Positions 51,589-59,668 of a DNA stretch of 64,000 nt are shown here, in pieces. Location: contig NZ_LBHJ01000001.1 in the NCBI RefSeq assembly GCF_001006305.1, positions 248,001-312,000 on the forward strand, written 5' to 3'. Position 1 is the stretch's first letter. Every line of letters starts with the position of its first letter. The position numbers and the translations under genes are program-made. Origin of the DNA: Silvibacterium bohemicum (GTDB taxonomy: Bacteria; Acidobacteriota; Terriglobia; Terriglobales; Acidobacteriaceae). A model generated the notes under the pieces. It worked only from the letters and a program-made list of their open reading frames with translations, was not told the origin of the DNA and searched no databases.

Positions 51589-52710
51589 ATGCCGGGCCTG
51601 AGTTGCGATGTACTGGTAGTGGGAGGAGGTCCGGCAGGACTGACGACGGCAATTGCTTTACGCAGTCGCGGCGCCAATGTACTGCTGGCCGACTCCCAAA
51701 CGCCGCCCATCGATAAGGCCTGCGGCGAAGGCATCATGCCCGATGCGCGCCGCGATCTGGCGCACTTGGGCGTGGAACTCCCGAGTTTTCACGGCTCAGA
51801 ATTTCGCGGCATACGCTTTTGCGATCGCCGCTCCTCTGCTTCCGCTGACTTCCCCTCCGGCAACGGCCTGGGCGTGAGGCGAACCGTGCTTCATCGCGTG
51901 CTGGTGGATTGTGCGGCCGCCGCCGGGGTGCGCCTCGCCTGGAAGACCAACGTCTCCGTCAAGCCGGGGCAGCCGCTGCGCATCAATGGCGAAGAGGTGA
52001 AGTACAAATACCTCGTCGGAGCGGATGGCCAATCCTCACGCGTGCGCTCCTGGGCCGGACTCGACGACGCCACCCTCTTCACCCGGCGTTTTGGTTTTCG
52101 CATTCACTACCGCGTCGCCCCCTGGAGCCCGTACGTCGAGGTTCACTGGGCTGCGGCCGGGCAGGCGTATGTAACTCCGGTTGCCGACGACGAGATCAGC
52201 ATCTCGGTGATGACGCGTAACACCGACGCACGCAGCCAAGAGTTGATAGAGAGCATCCCAGAGCTGAGACATCGTTTGGGGGGAGCCAAAGTTATCACTC
52301 GCGAAAGAGGCGCCATTCTCACCACACGCCGTCTGAAATCGGTAGCTCGCGGCAATGTAGCGCTGGTAGGCGATGCCTCCGGTTCCTCCGATGCCATCAC
52401 CGGCGAAGGGCTGGCGGTGAGCTTTCGCCAGGCACAACTTCTGGGCGATGCACTGGCTGCGGAAAATCTCTCCCTCTATCGGAAGAAGCATTCTTCCATC
52501 ATGCAGCTGCCTCAAGCCATGGCGCGGACCATGCTGCTGATGGATCGCTGGCCGCTCCTGCGTGAGCGTGCATTGCATGTCCTGGCCTGCGATCCGGGGC
52601 TCTTTCAATCCATGCTGTCCATTCACATCGGAGAGAGGCCGCTGCGGCCGTTCATCCTTCGCGAAGCTCCCGGCCTCGGCCTGCGCCTGCTGCGGCCGTC
52701 GCTGCCCTGA
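51589..52710 (+). CDS. FAD-dependent monooxygenase / geranylgeranyl reductase-like flavoprotein
   Basis: A 373-residue flavoprotein. The FAD motif is VLVVGGGPAGLTTAIALRSRG, the second motif is KYLVGADGQSSRVRSW, and the third is VALVGDASGSSDAITGEGLA. CGEGIMPDARRDLA after the first fold is typical of the polyketide hydroxylase and geranylgeranyl-reductase-like group. Placed 6 bases after the type III PKS, it most likely hydroxylates the polyketide product. No methyltransferase gene is present, unlike the Streptomyces srsABC operon. Confidence 0.88.
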   Translation: MPGLSCDVLVVGGGPAGLTTAIALRSRGANVLLADSQTPPIDKACGEGIMPDARRDLAHLGVELPSFHGSEFRGIRFCDRRSSASADFPSGNGLGVRRTVLHRVLVDCAAAAGVRLAWKTNVSVKPGQPLRINGEEVKYKYLVGADGQSSRVRSWAGLDDATLFTRRFGFRIHYRVAPWSPYVEVHWAAAGQAYVTPVADDEISISVMTRNTDARSQELIESIPELRHRLGGAKVITRERGAILTTRRLKSVARGNVALVGDASGSSDAITGEGLAVSFRQAQLLGDALAAENLSLYRKKHSSIMQLPQAMARTMLLMDRWPLLRERALHVLACDPGLFQSMLSIHIGERPLRPFILREAPGLGLRLLRPSLP

Positions 52711-52738
52711 ATTTTCGGCCCAATTCTATGGAGAAAGC

Positions 52739-53371
52739 ATGAAAGCTCGTCGCACGATCCTCAAATCCCCTCGTCGCACGATCCTCAGATCAATAGGCGG
52801 CCTTCTTTCGCTCGCGCTCTGTATCGGAGCCTCGGCTCAGACCGCCCCACAGGACGGCCAGAAAGTCACCGTTCATCTGGACCCCGCTACGACGCAGATT
52901 CACTGGACGCTCTCCGATCCGCTGCATACCGTGCATGGCGCCTTCGCGTTGAAGGGAGGCCTGGTCACCTTCGATCCTCAGACCGGCATGGCGCAAGGGG
53001 AGATCCTCGTCGACGTAATCAGCGGCCAGAGCGGCAGCCACGCGCGCGATTCGCGCATGCAAAAAGATGTTCTCGAGAGCGAAAAATTTCCGCAGGCCAT
53101 CTTTCATCCCGAGAAAGTGACGGGAAGCATTCATTCCGGCTCGAAACAAAGTGTCACTGTCAGCGGCACATTTACCATCCATGGAAGCGACCATCCCCTG
53201 GCGCTGGCCATGCAGGTCGAGATTGCGGGCAAAAACGCCACGGCCACCACGCACTTCGTCATTCCCTACGTAGCCTGGGGCATGAAAGATCCCAGCAGCT
53301 TTGTGCTACACGTAGGCAAGCAGGTCGACGTGGATGTCGCGGCAAAAGGCACGGTGGAAGGCTTGCAGTAA
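52739..53371 (+). CDS. YceI-family periplasmic lipid-binding protein
   Basis: The ATG at 52739 with GGAG 5 bases upstream gives 210 residues. The N-terminus has a Sec-type signal (LRSIGGLLSLALCIGASA) preceded by duplicated basic segments RRTILKS and RRTILRS, encoded by a 24-bp tandem duplication at 52746-52793. The mature domain has TTQIHWTLSDPLHTVHGAFA, MQKDVLESEKFPQAIFHPE and a C-terminal VDVDVAAKGTV, the YceI lipocalin-like barrel that binds long polyisoprenoid or quinone-like lipids. It lies 28 bases after the monooxygenase and may carry its lipid product. Confidence 0.9.
   Translation: MKARRTILKSPRRTILRSIGGLLSLALCIGASAQTAPQDGQKVTVHLDPATTQIHWTLSDPLHTVHGAFALKGGLVTFDPQTGMAQGEILVDVISGQSGSHARDSRMQKDVLESEKFPQAIFHPEKVTGSIHSGSKQSVTVSGTFTIHGSDHPLALAMQVEIAGKNATATTHFVIPYVAWGMKDPSSFVLHVGKQVDVDVAAKGTVEGLQ
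52746..52793 (+). repeat. 24-bp in-frame tandem duplication in the yceI signal region
   Basis: The unit begins CTCGTCGCACGATCCTCA at 52746-52763 and again at 52770-52787. The remaining bases differ slightly (AATCCC versus GATCAA). The translated units are RRTILKSP and RRTILRSI. Confidence 0.85.
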
Positions 53372-53390
53372 GCTGCCGTGGCCAGACAGC

Positions 53391-53422
53391 TACGCCGGAA
53401 TGCGGTGTGGCATTCCGGCGTA
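53391..53422. terminator. Perfect 13-bp hairpin between convergent genes
   Basis: TACGCCGGAATGC (53391-53403), loop GGTGTG, and GCATTCCGGCGTA (53410-53422). It lies 19 bases after the yceI stop and 32 bases from the stop of the gene at 53455. There is no T-run on either side, so it may be an intrinsic terminator of unusual type or an RNA-end protector. Confidence 0.65.
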
Positions 53423-53454
53423 ATCGGGCAGACGGGTAAGTATCGATGGCGAAT

Positions 53455-53727
53455 CTACATTAAATGCTTCACTGCATCCCAGACATACATCCCCAGAATG
53501 CAAGCCGATAGGAGGCAAGTCGCCCCCGTGGCGTAGTTCACGTAAGGGTTGATCTTGCCGACCTTGGCCAGGATCTCGGTTTGTTCTCTCTGCTGGTGAT
53601 CGGACGCGGAATCCAGAAATATCTGGTCTTCCTCGTGCCGGGTAATCGTTCCTCTATATGCCAGAAGCACAAGCAGGATCGCTGTAACTCCGGCCCATAC
53701 GATCCATAGAACAGGCATGATGCTCAT
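53455..53727 (-). CDS. Small two-helix membrane protein
   Basis: The ATG at 53727 with GAGG 8 bases upstream gives 90 residues. Hydrophobic helices lie at about residues 4-24 (MPVLWIVWAGVTAILLVLLA) and 63-85 (VNYATGATCLLSACILGMYV), joined by a charged loop (RHEEDQIFLDSASDHQQREQ). The pattern is like small conserved proteins of acidobacteria. It shares a hairpin terminator region with yceI. Function unknown. Confidence 0.65.
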   Translation of the reverse strand: MSIMPVLWIVWAGVTAILLVLLAYRGTITRHEEDQIFLDSASDHQQREQTEILAKVGKINPYVNYATGATCLLSACILGMYVWDAVKHLM

Positions 53728-53962
53728 GGAGCACCTCAGGATTCGGATTTGAGCCGGCTCCGGATACCGAGCGGGTCCCATTTTGCGGGCTCGGGGGGTA
53801 AGAGGGGCCGTTCGCGAAGCATATTAGTCCCGCGCCCCGAGAGTTGTGTAGGCCATTTTCAGTATTACGAAACCAGATTGGCAACCCTTGGAGATTGAAG
53901 CGATTCCATAGGTGTGACACGTCGCGCCGCCCGAATCCACGGCAGGCGCACAGGAGAGCTGA

Positions 53963-54421
53963 ATGGTTCGTTGCTTAGCAAAGATGTCACGTTCCCTCGG
54001 GTTGGTGGTTTTTGCCGGATCCGCTGCTATGTTTTGCCTTTCTGCCTGCAACAATCCGCCCAAAACCGATCAGGAATTGAAAGATCAGGCGGCCCAGACC
54101 ACCCAGCAGGTGAAGCAGGATGCCCAGGAGGCAGCGGCCAACGCCAGGGTGGCGGCGGCCAGCGCCGAGCGCAAGGTCGACGACGTGGCGGCGGGCGTAA
54201 AACAGGGCATACAAAGCAATTCGACGCCAGGAACTTCCGGCACGCTGGACATCAATTCGGCAAGCGCCGCCCAGCTCTCCGGGCTGCCCGGCATCTCGTC
54301 GGCTCGGGCGCAGCGCATCGTGGACGGCAGGCCCTATTCGGCTCCGCATGACCTGGTTACCAAGGGGCTGATGTCCGAGGCCGAGTACCAGCGGATCTCG
54401 AATAAAATCGTGGCGGACTGA
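53963..54421 (+). CDS. Lipoprotein with helix-hairpin-helix DNA-binding motif (ComEA-like)
   Basis: A 152-residue protein. The signal ends in lipobox LSAC with Cys29. Residues 35-90 are an Ala/Gln/Lys/Asp-rich helix (QAAQTTQQVKQDAQEAAANA), followed by the helix-hairpin-helix region LDINSASAAQLSGLPGISSA and RAQRIVDGRPYSAPHDLVTK. This motif occurs in ComEA and binds double-stranded DNA without sequence preference. A lipid-anchored, envelope-exposed DNA-binding protein is therefore suggested; a DNA-uptake role is a hypothesis. No com genes are adjacent. Confidence 0.8.
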   Translation: MVRCLAKMSRSLGLVVFAGSAAMFCLSACNNPPKTDQELKDQAAQTTQQVKQDAQEAAANARVAAASAERKVDDVAAGVKQGIQSNSTPGTSGTLDINSASAAQLSGLPGISSARAQRIVDGRPYSAPHDLVTKGLMSEAEYQRISNKIVAD

Positions 54422-54528
54422 GTCGAACGACGGAGAATCTCATCCAATACTGGTGATGTGCCTTGTGTGCCGCTTTAATCGGGCGATACACTGAAAGCAC
54501 CAGTACCCGTAGATTCAGGAGATATTCC

Positions 54529-54897
54529 ATGGCCACAGCAACCGCCGTTCCCGAAGCAACAGCGATTAAGACACCTCTCACGCTTACCGACAGCGCCGCA
54601 GTCAAGGTGCGTGAAATCATGGCGACCCAGGATCCGCTTCCTGCCGGTCTGCGCATCGGTGTGGTCGGGGGAGGCTGTTCCGGCTTCCAGTACTCCATGT
54701 CCTTCGAAAACCAGGCTGGCATGATGGACAAGGTTCTGAACTTCGACGGCCTCAAGGTCTTCGTCGATGCCACCTCGCTGGTCTATCTGAACGGCTGCGT
54801 GGTCGATTACGTCGAGACCCTGGAAGCTGCCGGCTTCAAGTTCGAAAACCCCAGCGTCAAGAGCACCTGCGGCTGCGGCTCATCCTTCAGCGTTTAA
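54529..54897 (+). CDS. A-type iron-sulfur cluster carrier (IscA/ErpA family)
   Basis: The ATG at 54529 with AGGAG 8 bases upstream gives 122 residues. The three conserved cysteines are in GVVGGGCSGFQYSM and STCGCGSSFSV. The body has LTLTDSAAVKVREIM and VYLNGCVVDYVETLEAAGF, fitting the ErpA/IscA group. Such carriers deliver Fe-S clusters to apoproteins, perhaps here to the class I fumarase and radical-type enzymes of the cell. It is a stand-alone gene, with a terminator 35 bases downstream. Confidence 0.9.
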   Translation: MATATAVPEATAIKTPLTLTDSAAVKVREIMATQDPLPAGLRIGVVGGGCSGFQYSMSFENQAGMMDKVLNFDGLKVFVDATSLVYLNGCVVDYVETLEAAGFKFENPSVKSTCGCGSSFSV

Positions 54898-54931
54898 TCG
54901 CGGCAGCAACGCCCGCCGTTTGAGGTCGGAA

Positions 54932-54958
54932 AAAGCCCTGCTCCCCGAGCAGGGCTTT
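54932..54958 (+). terminator. Hairpin terminator after the A-type carrier gene
   Basis: AAAGCCCTGCTC, loop CCC, GAGCAGGGCTTT form a perfect 12-bp stem (54932-54943 and 54947-54958). The trailing T-run is short (TTT then CCTGTTG). Confidence 0.8.
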
Positions 54959-54977
54959 CCTGTTGCGGACAAAGTCT

Positions 54978-55165
54978 AGCTCTTGGAAGGTACGGCTTTC
55001 AGCCCAGCCTCAATCAAGCAACTTGGTCTCGGTAGGTACGGCCTACAGGCCTTACCTAAATCAGGCAACTTGCTCTTAGAAGGGTACGGCTTTCAGCCCT
55101 GCCTAAATTAAGTAGCTTGGTCTTGGTAGGTACGGCCTTCAGGACGTACAAATCGAGCAAAGGAA
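54978..55165. repeat. Four tandem 47-bp repeats
   Basis: Units start at 54978, 55025, 55072 and 55119, each 47 bp long. The common pattern is CTTGG(T/A)AGGTACGGC followed by TTCAGGCC or TTCAGCCC, then CTAAATCAAGCAACTT. Each unit carries an imperfect dyad around GGC-TTCA-GCC. The region to 55309 ends with GCGGCTTCAGCGGCTGAG and GAACGCCCG, shared with 31640-31685. No frame in it looks coding. It lies between the Fe-S carrier gene and the pseudopilin gene (minus strand). Confidence 0.85.
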
Positions 55166-55309
55166 GCGCGGCTTCAGCGGCTGAGAGAACGCCCGATCGC
55201 ACGACAAAGGCTCATCACCGATCTCGCTTTCGTGTATCCAGAAGATGTTCTCGGAGAGCGAAGCGGATCGAAAGACTGCACGCGTAGCGAAAAGCAATTC
55301 AGGAATCGC

Positions 55310-56677
55310 CTATTGAGGAGGCGGTGTAGAACTCCCCGAACCAGACCCGGAGTTGCCGAAACCGCTAGATCCAGAGTTGCCAAAACCGCTAGATCCAGAG
55401 TTGCCAAAGCTTCCACTACCGGAATTGCCGAAACCGCTAGATCCAGAGTTGCCAAAACTCCCACTACCGGAATTGCCAAAGCTGCCAGACCCGCTTGACG
55501 AACTCCCAAAGCCGCCGCTCGAACTCCCATAGCCACCGCTCGACTGCCCGCCACCGAATGACGAACCGCCTCCGATACCACTGGAGAAGCCTGAACCGGT
55601 GCTGGTTCCGTTCGTCCCGTTCGCTCCAGTGGCGCCATTCAGGTTCGTCTGGCCGCCGATGCCTGAGGCCTGCAGCTGATCTTCGAGCGGATCGTAAACG
55701 AACTCCCACTGGTTGTAGTGCTTCTGCTTCTTGTATTCCTTGATCGAAGCGCGCGTGTCGGGAATCACCACGCCAACGATCGGTCCCGTACTGCCCAGAG
55801 TCGAACTGCTGCTGCCGGTGGTGCCAAAGGCTCCGCCCGTCCCTGTGCCAGCCGACGTCCCAGTGCCCGCGCCAGTTGTGCTTCCTGTCGTCGATCCGGA
55901 GCCTGTACCGCCGGTGCCCGAGCTGCCGGGATCGGTGCTGCTGCCCGTGGTCCCCGAGTTGCTCCCGAAGCTGCTGCCGGAAGAATATCCGGAGGACGAA
56001 CCCGACCCGAAGCTGCTCCCCGACGAACTCGATCCGAACGACGATCCTCCGCCAAAACTGGATCCGCCGCCGAAACTGGATCCCCCGCTTGAGCTCCCAA
56101 AGGAAGAGCCCGACGAGCCGTAGCCACCCGAACTGCTGCCAAAGCTGCTACTCGAGCTGCTTCCGAATGCGCTCCCGGAACTGCTGCCAAAGGCGCTGCC
56201 GGAGCTACTGCCTGAGGACGAACCCGCGACCGGCTGTCCCACCCCGCCCGCGCCTGTTCCGCCCAGCGCGTTCGCCCCGGCGGCTCCGGCGTTAGCCAGA
56301 GGCTGTCCGAAGAGGCCCATGGCCGGTACGTGAGCCTGGCCGAAGTAGACCATCTTCCAATCGTCCTTGTTGGTCATGGGGTCGACATAACGCTTGCGCA
56401 GGAAGCGGATCTGGTTGGTGTTGATCAGCTGATCCATGTTCGACGGGTAGGCGCCGTACTTTCTGTAGTAGAGCTTGATAGCCCTTTGGTACTGCTGGCC
56501 GCGATGGAGTAACTCCAGCTCTTTGTCCCGCTGGATGGATTGGGCGACCTTCGGCGCAGCCACGGCCAGCGCGATGAGGATCAGCGCCACCAGAAACAGC
56601 ACCGCGATGAGCACGAATCCGCTCTCGGAGCCGCTTGCAGCCTTGGCGTGCTGTCCGGATTGGGAGCGAAGATTCAT
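55310..56677 (-). CDS. Pseudopilin-like type II secretion protein with long Gly/Ser region
   Basis: A 455-residue protein. The N-terminus has a prepilin-type cleavage site (SGSESG-FVLIAVLFLVALIL) without the usual Glu at position +5. The next part resembles GspG (GQQYQRAIKLYYRKYGAYPS and MDQLINTNQIRFLRKRYVDP). From about residue 150 the chain is mostly Gly, Ser and Phe, broken once by VGVVIPDTRASIKEYKKQKH and QWEFVYDPLEDQL, and it ends in FGNSG repeats encoded by 24-bp DNA repeats. It is the last gene of the gspF-gspE-pilMNO operon. The long low-complexity tail is unusual for a pseudopilin. Confidence 0.8.
   Translation of the reverse strand: MNLRSQSGQHAKAASGSESGFVLIAVLFLVALILIALAVAAPKVAQSIQRDKELELLHRGQQYQRAIKLYYRKYGAYPSNMDQLINTNQIRFLRKRYVDPMTNKDDWKMVYFGQAHVPAMGLFGQPLANAGAAGANALGGTGAGGVGQPVAGSSSGSSSGSAFGSSSGSAFGSSSSSSFGSSSGGYGSSGSSFGSSSGGSSFGGGSSFGGGSSFGSSSSGSSFGSGSSSGYSSGSSFGSNSGTTGSSTDPGSSGTGGTGSGSTTGSTTGAGTGTSAGTGTGGAFGTTGSSSSTLGSTGPIVGVVIPDTRASIKEYKKQKHYNQWEFVYDPLEDQLQASGIGGQTNLNGATGANGTNGTSTGSGFSSGIGGGSSFGGGQSSGGYGSSSGGFGSSSSGSGSFGNSGSGSFGNSGSSGFGNSGSGSFGNSGSSGFGNSGSSGFGNSGSGSGSSTPPPQ
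55361..55500 (-). repeat. 24-bp DNA repeats coding the FGNSGSSG tail
   Basis: CCGCTAGATCCAGAGTTGCC and ACTACCGGAATTGCC units alternate along the 3' end of the pseudopilin gene. The DNA identity of the copies exceeds what the peptide requires, which suggests recent expansion by slippage. Confidence 0.7.
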
Positions 56678-56720
56678 GCTTCTGCTTCAGTTCGATGCCG
56701 CAGCCGCTGAAAAACCGGTG

Positions 56721-57359
56721 CTAATTCTGGACCAGCGGTAACGTCTGCGTGTTGTTGTACGGAATGTCCTCGACCTGCAGGGAGAACGGCGCGATCTTCA
56801 CCACCTTGTAGCGATGATCGACCACGTCGCCTTCTGCCGCGATGAAAACGTCGTCGCCATGCAGGAGAAAGGCCTTACGCGTCCCGCTCTTGACAGCCTC
56901 GAAGCCGAAAAACTTCAGATCGATAGGCGGAGGCGGCGGCGGCCCGGCAGGAACCACCGGCGCGTTTTGCGCCGTGCGGAACGGTCCCTTCACGGGCTCA
57001 ATCGCCATCGCAACCGACGACATCGAGAAGATATTCCGTCCCTTGCCGGTGTACTCCAGGGATTCCGCCGCCGCCATCAGCTCCGGGTGCAGCGTGGGGT
57101 CGAGCCGGGCCATGGAGTTTCCGATCTTCGCGGCTTCGTGCCCCTGGCCGACAGTCATCCGATGCTGGACCGGACCCGGGCCTGGGCTTGAAACCGGAGT
57201 TGGAGCAGCAGTGGACACGCTCACCGGGGCCGCAGGTGGTGGCGTGCTGCCGCCGAACATGTTGAAGATCTGATATCCCGCCAGGCCCAGGACAACCACA
57301 CCGAGCGTAGCGGCGATGATGACTTTCTTTTTGTCTTCCGAACCTGTCTTGAGCGCCAT
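56721..57359 (-). CDS. PilP/GspC-like inner-membrane secretion component
   Basis: A 212-residue protein with one membrane helix (about residues 11-33, KVIIAATLGVVVLGLAGYQI), a Pro/Ala-rich periplasmic linker, and a C-terminal beta domain (IDLKFFGFEAVKSGTRKAFL, GDVVDHRYKVVKIAPFSLQV) of the PilP/GspC homology type. Such proteins link the inner-membrane platform to the secretin. Its start and the pilO stop overlap by one base. The assignment is from position and fold, so the name is not certain. Confidence 0.7.
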   Translation of the reverse strand: MALKTGSEDKKKVIIAATLGVVVLGLAGYQIFNMFGGSTPPPAAPVSVSTAAPTPVSSPGPGPVQHRMTVGQGHEAAKIGNSMARLDPTLHPELMAAAESLEYTGKGRNIFSMSSVAMAIEPVKGPFRTAQNAPVVPAGPPPPPPIDLKFFGFEAVKSGTRKAFLLHGDDVFIAAEGDVVDHRYKVVKIAPFSLQVEDIPYNNTQTLPLVQN

Positions 57360-57973
57360 TACTGCACCTCCCCGCTGGATGCGGACTCTGCGCCCGCATC
57401 CCCGACATTCGAAGGCAGGTCGTTGGCGCCGGCCTGCAGGTAGGTGGTCATGCGCAAGCGAAGATTCACCAGCCCGCCCTGCTGTCCGGTGAGAGTGATT
57501 CCGTTGATGATGAAGAAGACGTGGTTCTTATCCCGCTCCAGATCGTTGATGAAGTGCATCAGGGGCGCGTAATCGCCGCTGAGGTTGGCATCGATGCGAA
57601 CCTCGTGCAGGCCGTCGATGGCCGGTCCGGCGGTATATTGCGCACGCGTCAGCCGCACCTGATTCTTTACCTCGATATCGCCCAGTTCCGCGGCGACGGT
57701 CGAGTAGTTCGGCGCCAGGCGCTTCTCGTAGAAATGATTCGCATCCTCGCGTGACTGGTTCACCTTATCCGGAAGCCCCTGCAGATGCGCCAATTGCGCC
57801 TGCAGCTGCGCATAGAGAGCCTGCTGCTGCTCGAAGCTCGCCGATTGCGCCGCGCCCGCCTGGTGGAAAGCGACCAACACCTCGATGCCCAGAAAGAGCA
57901 CCACTCCCAGCAGGACGACGACTGCGGCAATGTGCAGATTCAACGCGGTAAAGAACCGCCGGAGAGCGCTCAT
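57359..57973 (-). CDS. pilO: PilO-like (GspM-like) inner-membrane assembly protein
   Basis: A 204-residue protein with one N-terminal membrane helix (IAAVVVLLGVVLFLGIEVLV), a coiled coil (FEQQQALYAQLQAQLAHLQG), and a ferredoxin-like periplasmic domain (EVRIDANLSGDYAPLMHFIN, DKNHVFFIINGITLTGQQGG). Order after pilN and before the PilP-like gene fits PilO. It overlaps pilN by 4 bases. It helps to form the ring that couples the motor to the secretin. Confidence 0.82.
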   Translation of the reverse strand: MSALRRFFTALNLHIAAVVVLLGVVLFLGIEVLVAFHQAGAAQSASFEQQQALYAQLQAQLAHLQGLPDKVNQSREDANHFYEKRLAPNYSTVAAELGDIEVKNQVRLTRAQYTAGPAIDGLHEVRIDANLSGDYAPLMHFINDLERDKNHVFFIINGITLTGQQGGLVNLRLRMTTYLQAGANDLPSNVGDAGAESASSGEVQ

Positions 57974-58743
57974 TGCACACCCCGCTTCTTTGCCGGCATC
58001 GGGCCTGCGCCGCCGGGCTGTGTCATCGCTGAACCGCGCCTGGTACGCGGAGCCGACGATCGCTTTTCGCTTGCCGGCGATTCGTCATCTTTATGGGACT
58101 TCTTTGCCGCTTCATCCTCTGACTTTTCCTCGTCCGGACTGAGCGGACGATAGCCCGACACGATCTCGAAATTAACCGCGATTGAAGTGGTCACCGGCTG
58201 CAGGGCGGCATTGGGGTTGTTGCTCTGGCCGCCGACTTGCGCCAGCGCTTCGCCGGTCAGGCGAGGCGAGGCGAAGTGCCGCGATTTTTCCAGGTTGCGC
58301 ACCAGCTCGACCGCGCGGTCGCGTCCGCCGCTCACGCGCAGATGGATGCTCACCGCTCCGTCCTTGGCCACCTCGGGATCGAGGCTCAACACCTGCACTC
58401 CGTTCGGAAGAACTGTTTCCAGATCGGTCATGGTCGCGGTCCAGGAGAAGGCTTTGCGCCGGAAGAGCCCGTTCAGGAAATCCGCCTGGGTCAGCACCGC
58501 AGCATTTTGCGGTTGCTGCATCAGCGCCTGATAGCTCTGCTGCTGCTGTTGTAGCCGGCGGACATTGTTTTGCATGGCCTCGACGCGTGCTGTTGCTGCT
58601 GCGGCTTTGCCGCGCTCCGAACGCAGTGCGTACCAGAGCGGCACGGCCAGGACCGCGAGAATCAACATGAGAATGCGCAGCCGCTTCAGGATCGATCGCA
58701 GATCGACATACGGCTTGCTGGCGAGATTGAGGGTGATGCGCAT
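57970..58743 (-). CDS. pilN: PilN-like (GspL-like) inner-membrane assembly protein
   Basis: A 257-residue protein. The start MRITLNLASKPYVDLRSIL matches PilN, followed by a membrane helix (LRILMLILAVLAVPLWYALR), a coiled coil and a periplasmic ferredoxin-like domain with LPNGVQVLSLDPEVAKDGAV. The C-terminal 40 residues are charged and disordered (DEEKSEDEAAKKSHKDDES), an extension not seen in most PilN proteins. Overlaps pilM by one base and pilO by 4 bases. Confidence 0.82.
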   Translation of the reverse strand: MRITLNLASKPYVDLRSILKRLRILMLILAVLAVPLWYALRSERGKAAAATARVEAMQNNVRRLQQQQQSYQALMQQPQNAAVLTQADFLNGLFRRKAFSWTATMTDLETVLPNGVQVLSLDPEVAKDGAVSIHLRVSGGRDRAVELVRNLEKSRHFASPRLTGEALAQVGGQSNNPNAALQPVTTSIAVNFEIVSGYRPLSPDEEKSEDEAAKKSHKDDESPASEKRSSAPRTRRGSAMTQPGGAGPMPAKKRGVQ

Positions 58744-59668
58744 CAGCTTGCCAGCGCCCCCACCACGCCTGCCACTAATCCCTTGGGTAATCCTGTTGAA
58801 CCGCCGGCAGCCAGAGCGGGGACCAGATCGCGGACGCGCAGGCCGTACTCTTCCAACATCTGTCCCGGCGCCTCGCCCATCACCCGTGTAAACTCCTGCG
58901 CCCCGCCCGGTCCGACATAATTCAGCACATTGGGCCGCGTCTGCAGGGTGTCTTCGAAATAGGCCATGGCCACAGATACGGTCCTGGCCAGCTCCTCATG
59001 ATGCCACTCGTCGCTCGCTGGCAGCTCCAGGGTGCGGTGCAGCAGAAGCTCGTTGCCCTGGGTGATGGCGGTGGTGAGGGAGTGTCCGTTGTGGTTGATC
59101 ACGAGCGACGCTCCGTCAGCTGCCAATGCCGCCAGAGCCGCTAGCGTCGAGGGCAGAATCACGCCCGGCTCGTAACCGGCTGCAATCACCGCGCTCTCAT
59201 ACTCGGCGCGGATGGCCGCCGGCATCACCGTAGCCAGCACTCGCGTCTGTTCCGAGGTCTGGCGCATCACCTGGTAGCTTACCGCGGCGTCCTCCACTTC
59301 GAAGGGCGCAAGCTTTTTGAGGCGAAAGCGCACGATGGGCAGCGCCTCCTGCACCTTGGCGGGAAGCGTATCGAAATCCATCACCAGCACCCGCACGGCT
59401 GCATCGGGAATCACCAGCGTGAGCTGCTTTTCGCGACCCGCAACCTCGTCCAGTGCCTTGCGGAGCGCCGCAACCACCAGCGGCTGATCGGCGAAGTTGG
59501 CCTCCGCAAGCCCCGGCCGCACGATGCCCGCGGCAATCGGGGTGAAGGCCATCGTTGCCTCCTGGCCGTCGACCTGGTGCGCGGCGATCACGCCTTCCGA
59601 GGTGATCTCGCAGGCCAGCCCGGGGCGGAGATTTGTCTTGGGAGCGAGAAATTGGAAGGGAATCTGCA

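Noticed and set aside
54978-55165. Possible CRISPR array
   Set aside because: The 47-bp units are contiguous with no unique spacers and no cas genes are near.
55361-56250. Repetitive DNA as a possible CRISPR or satellite
   Set aside because: The repeats are in frame and encode the Gly/Ser-rich part of a pseudopilin-like protein.
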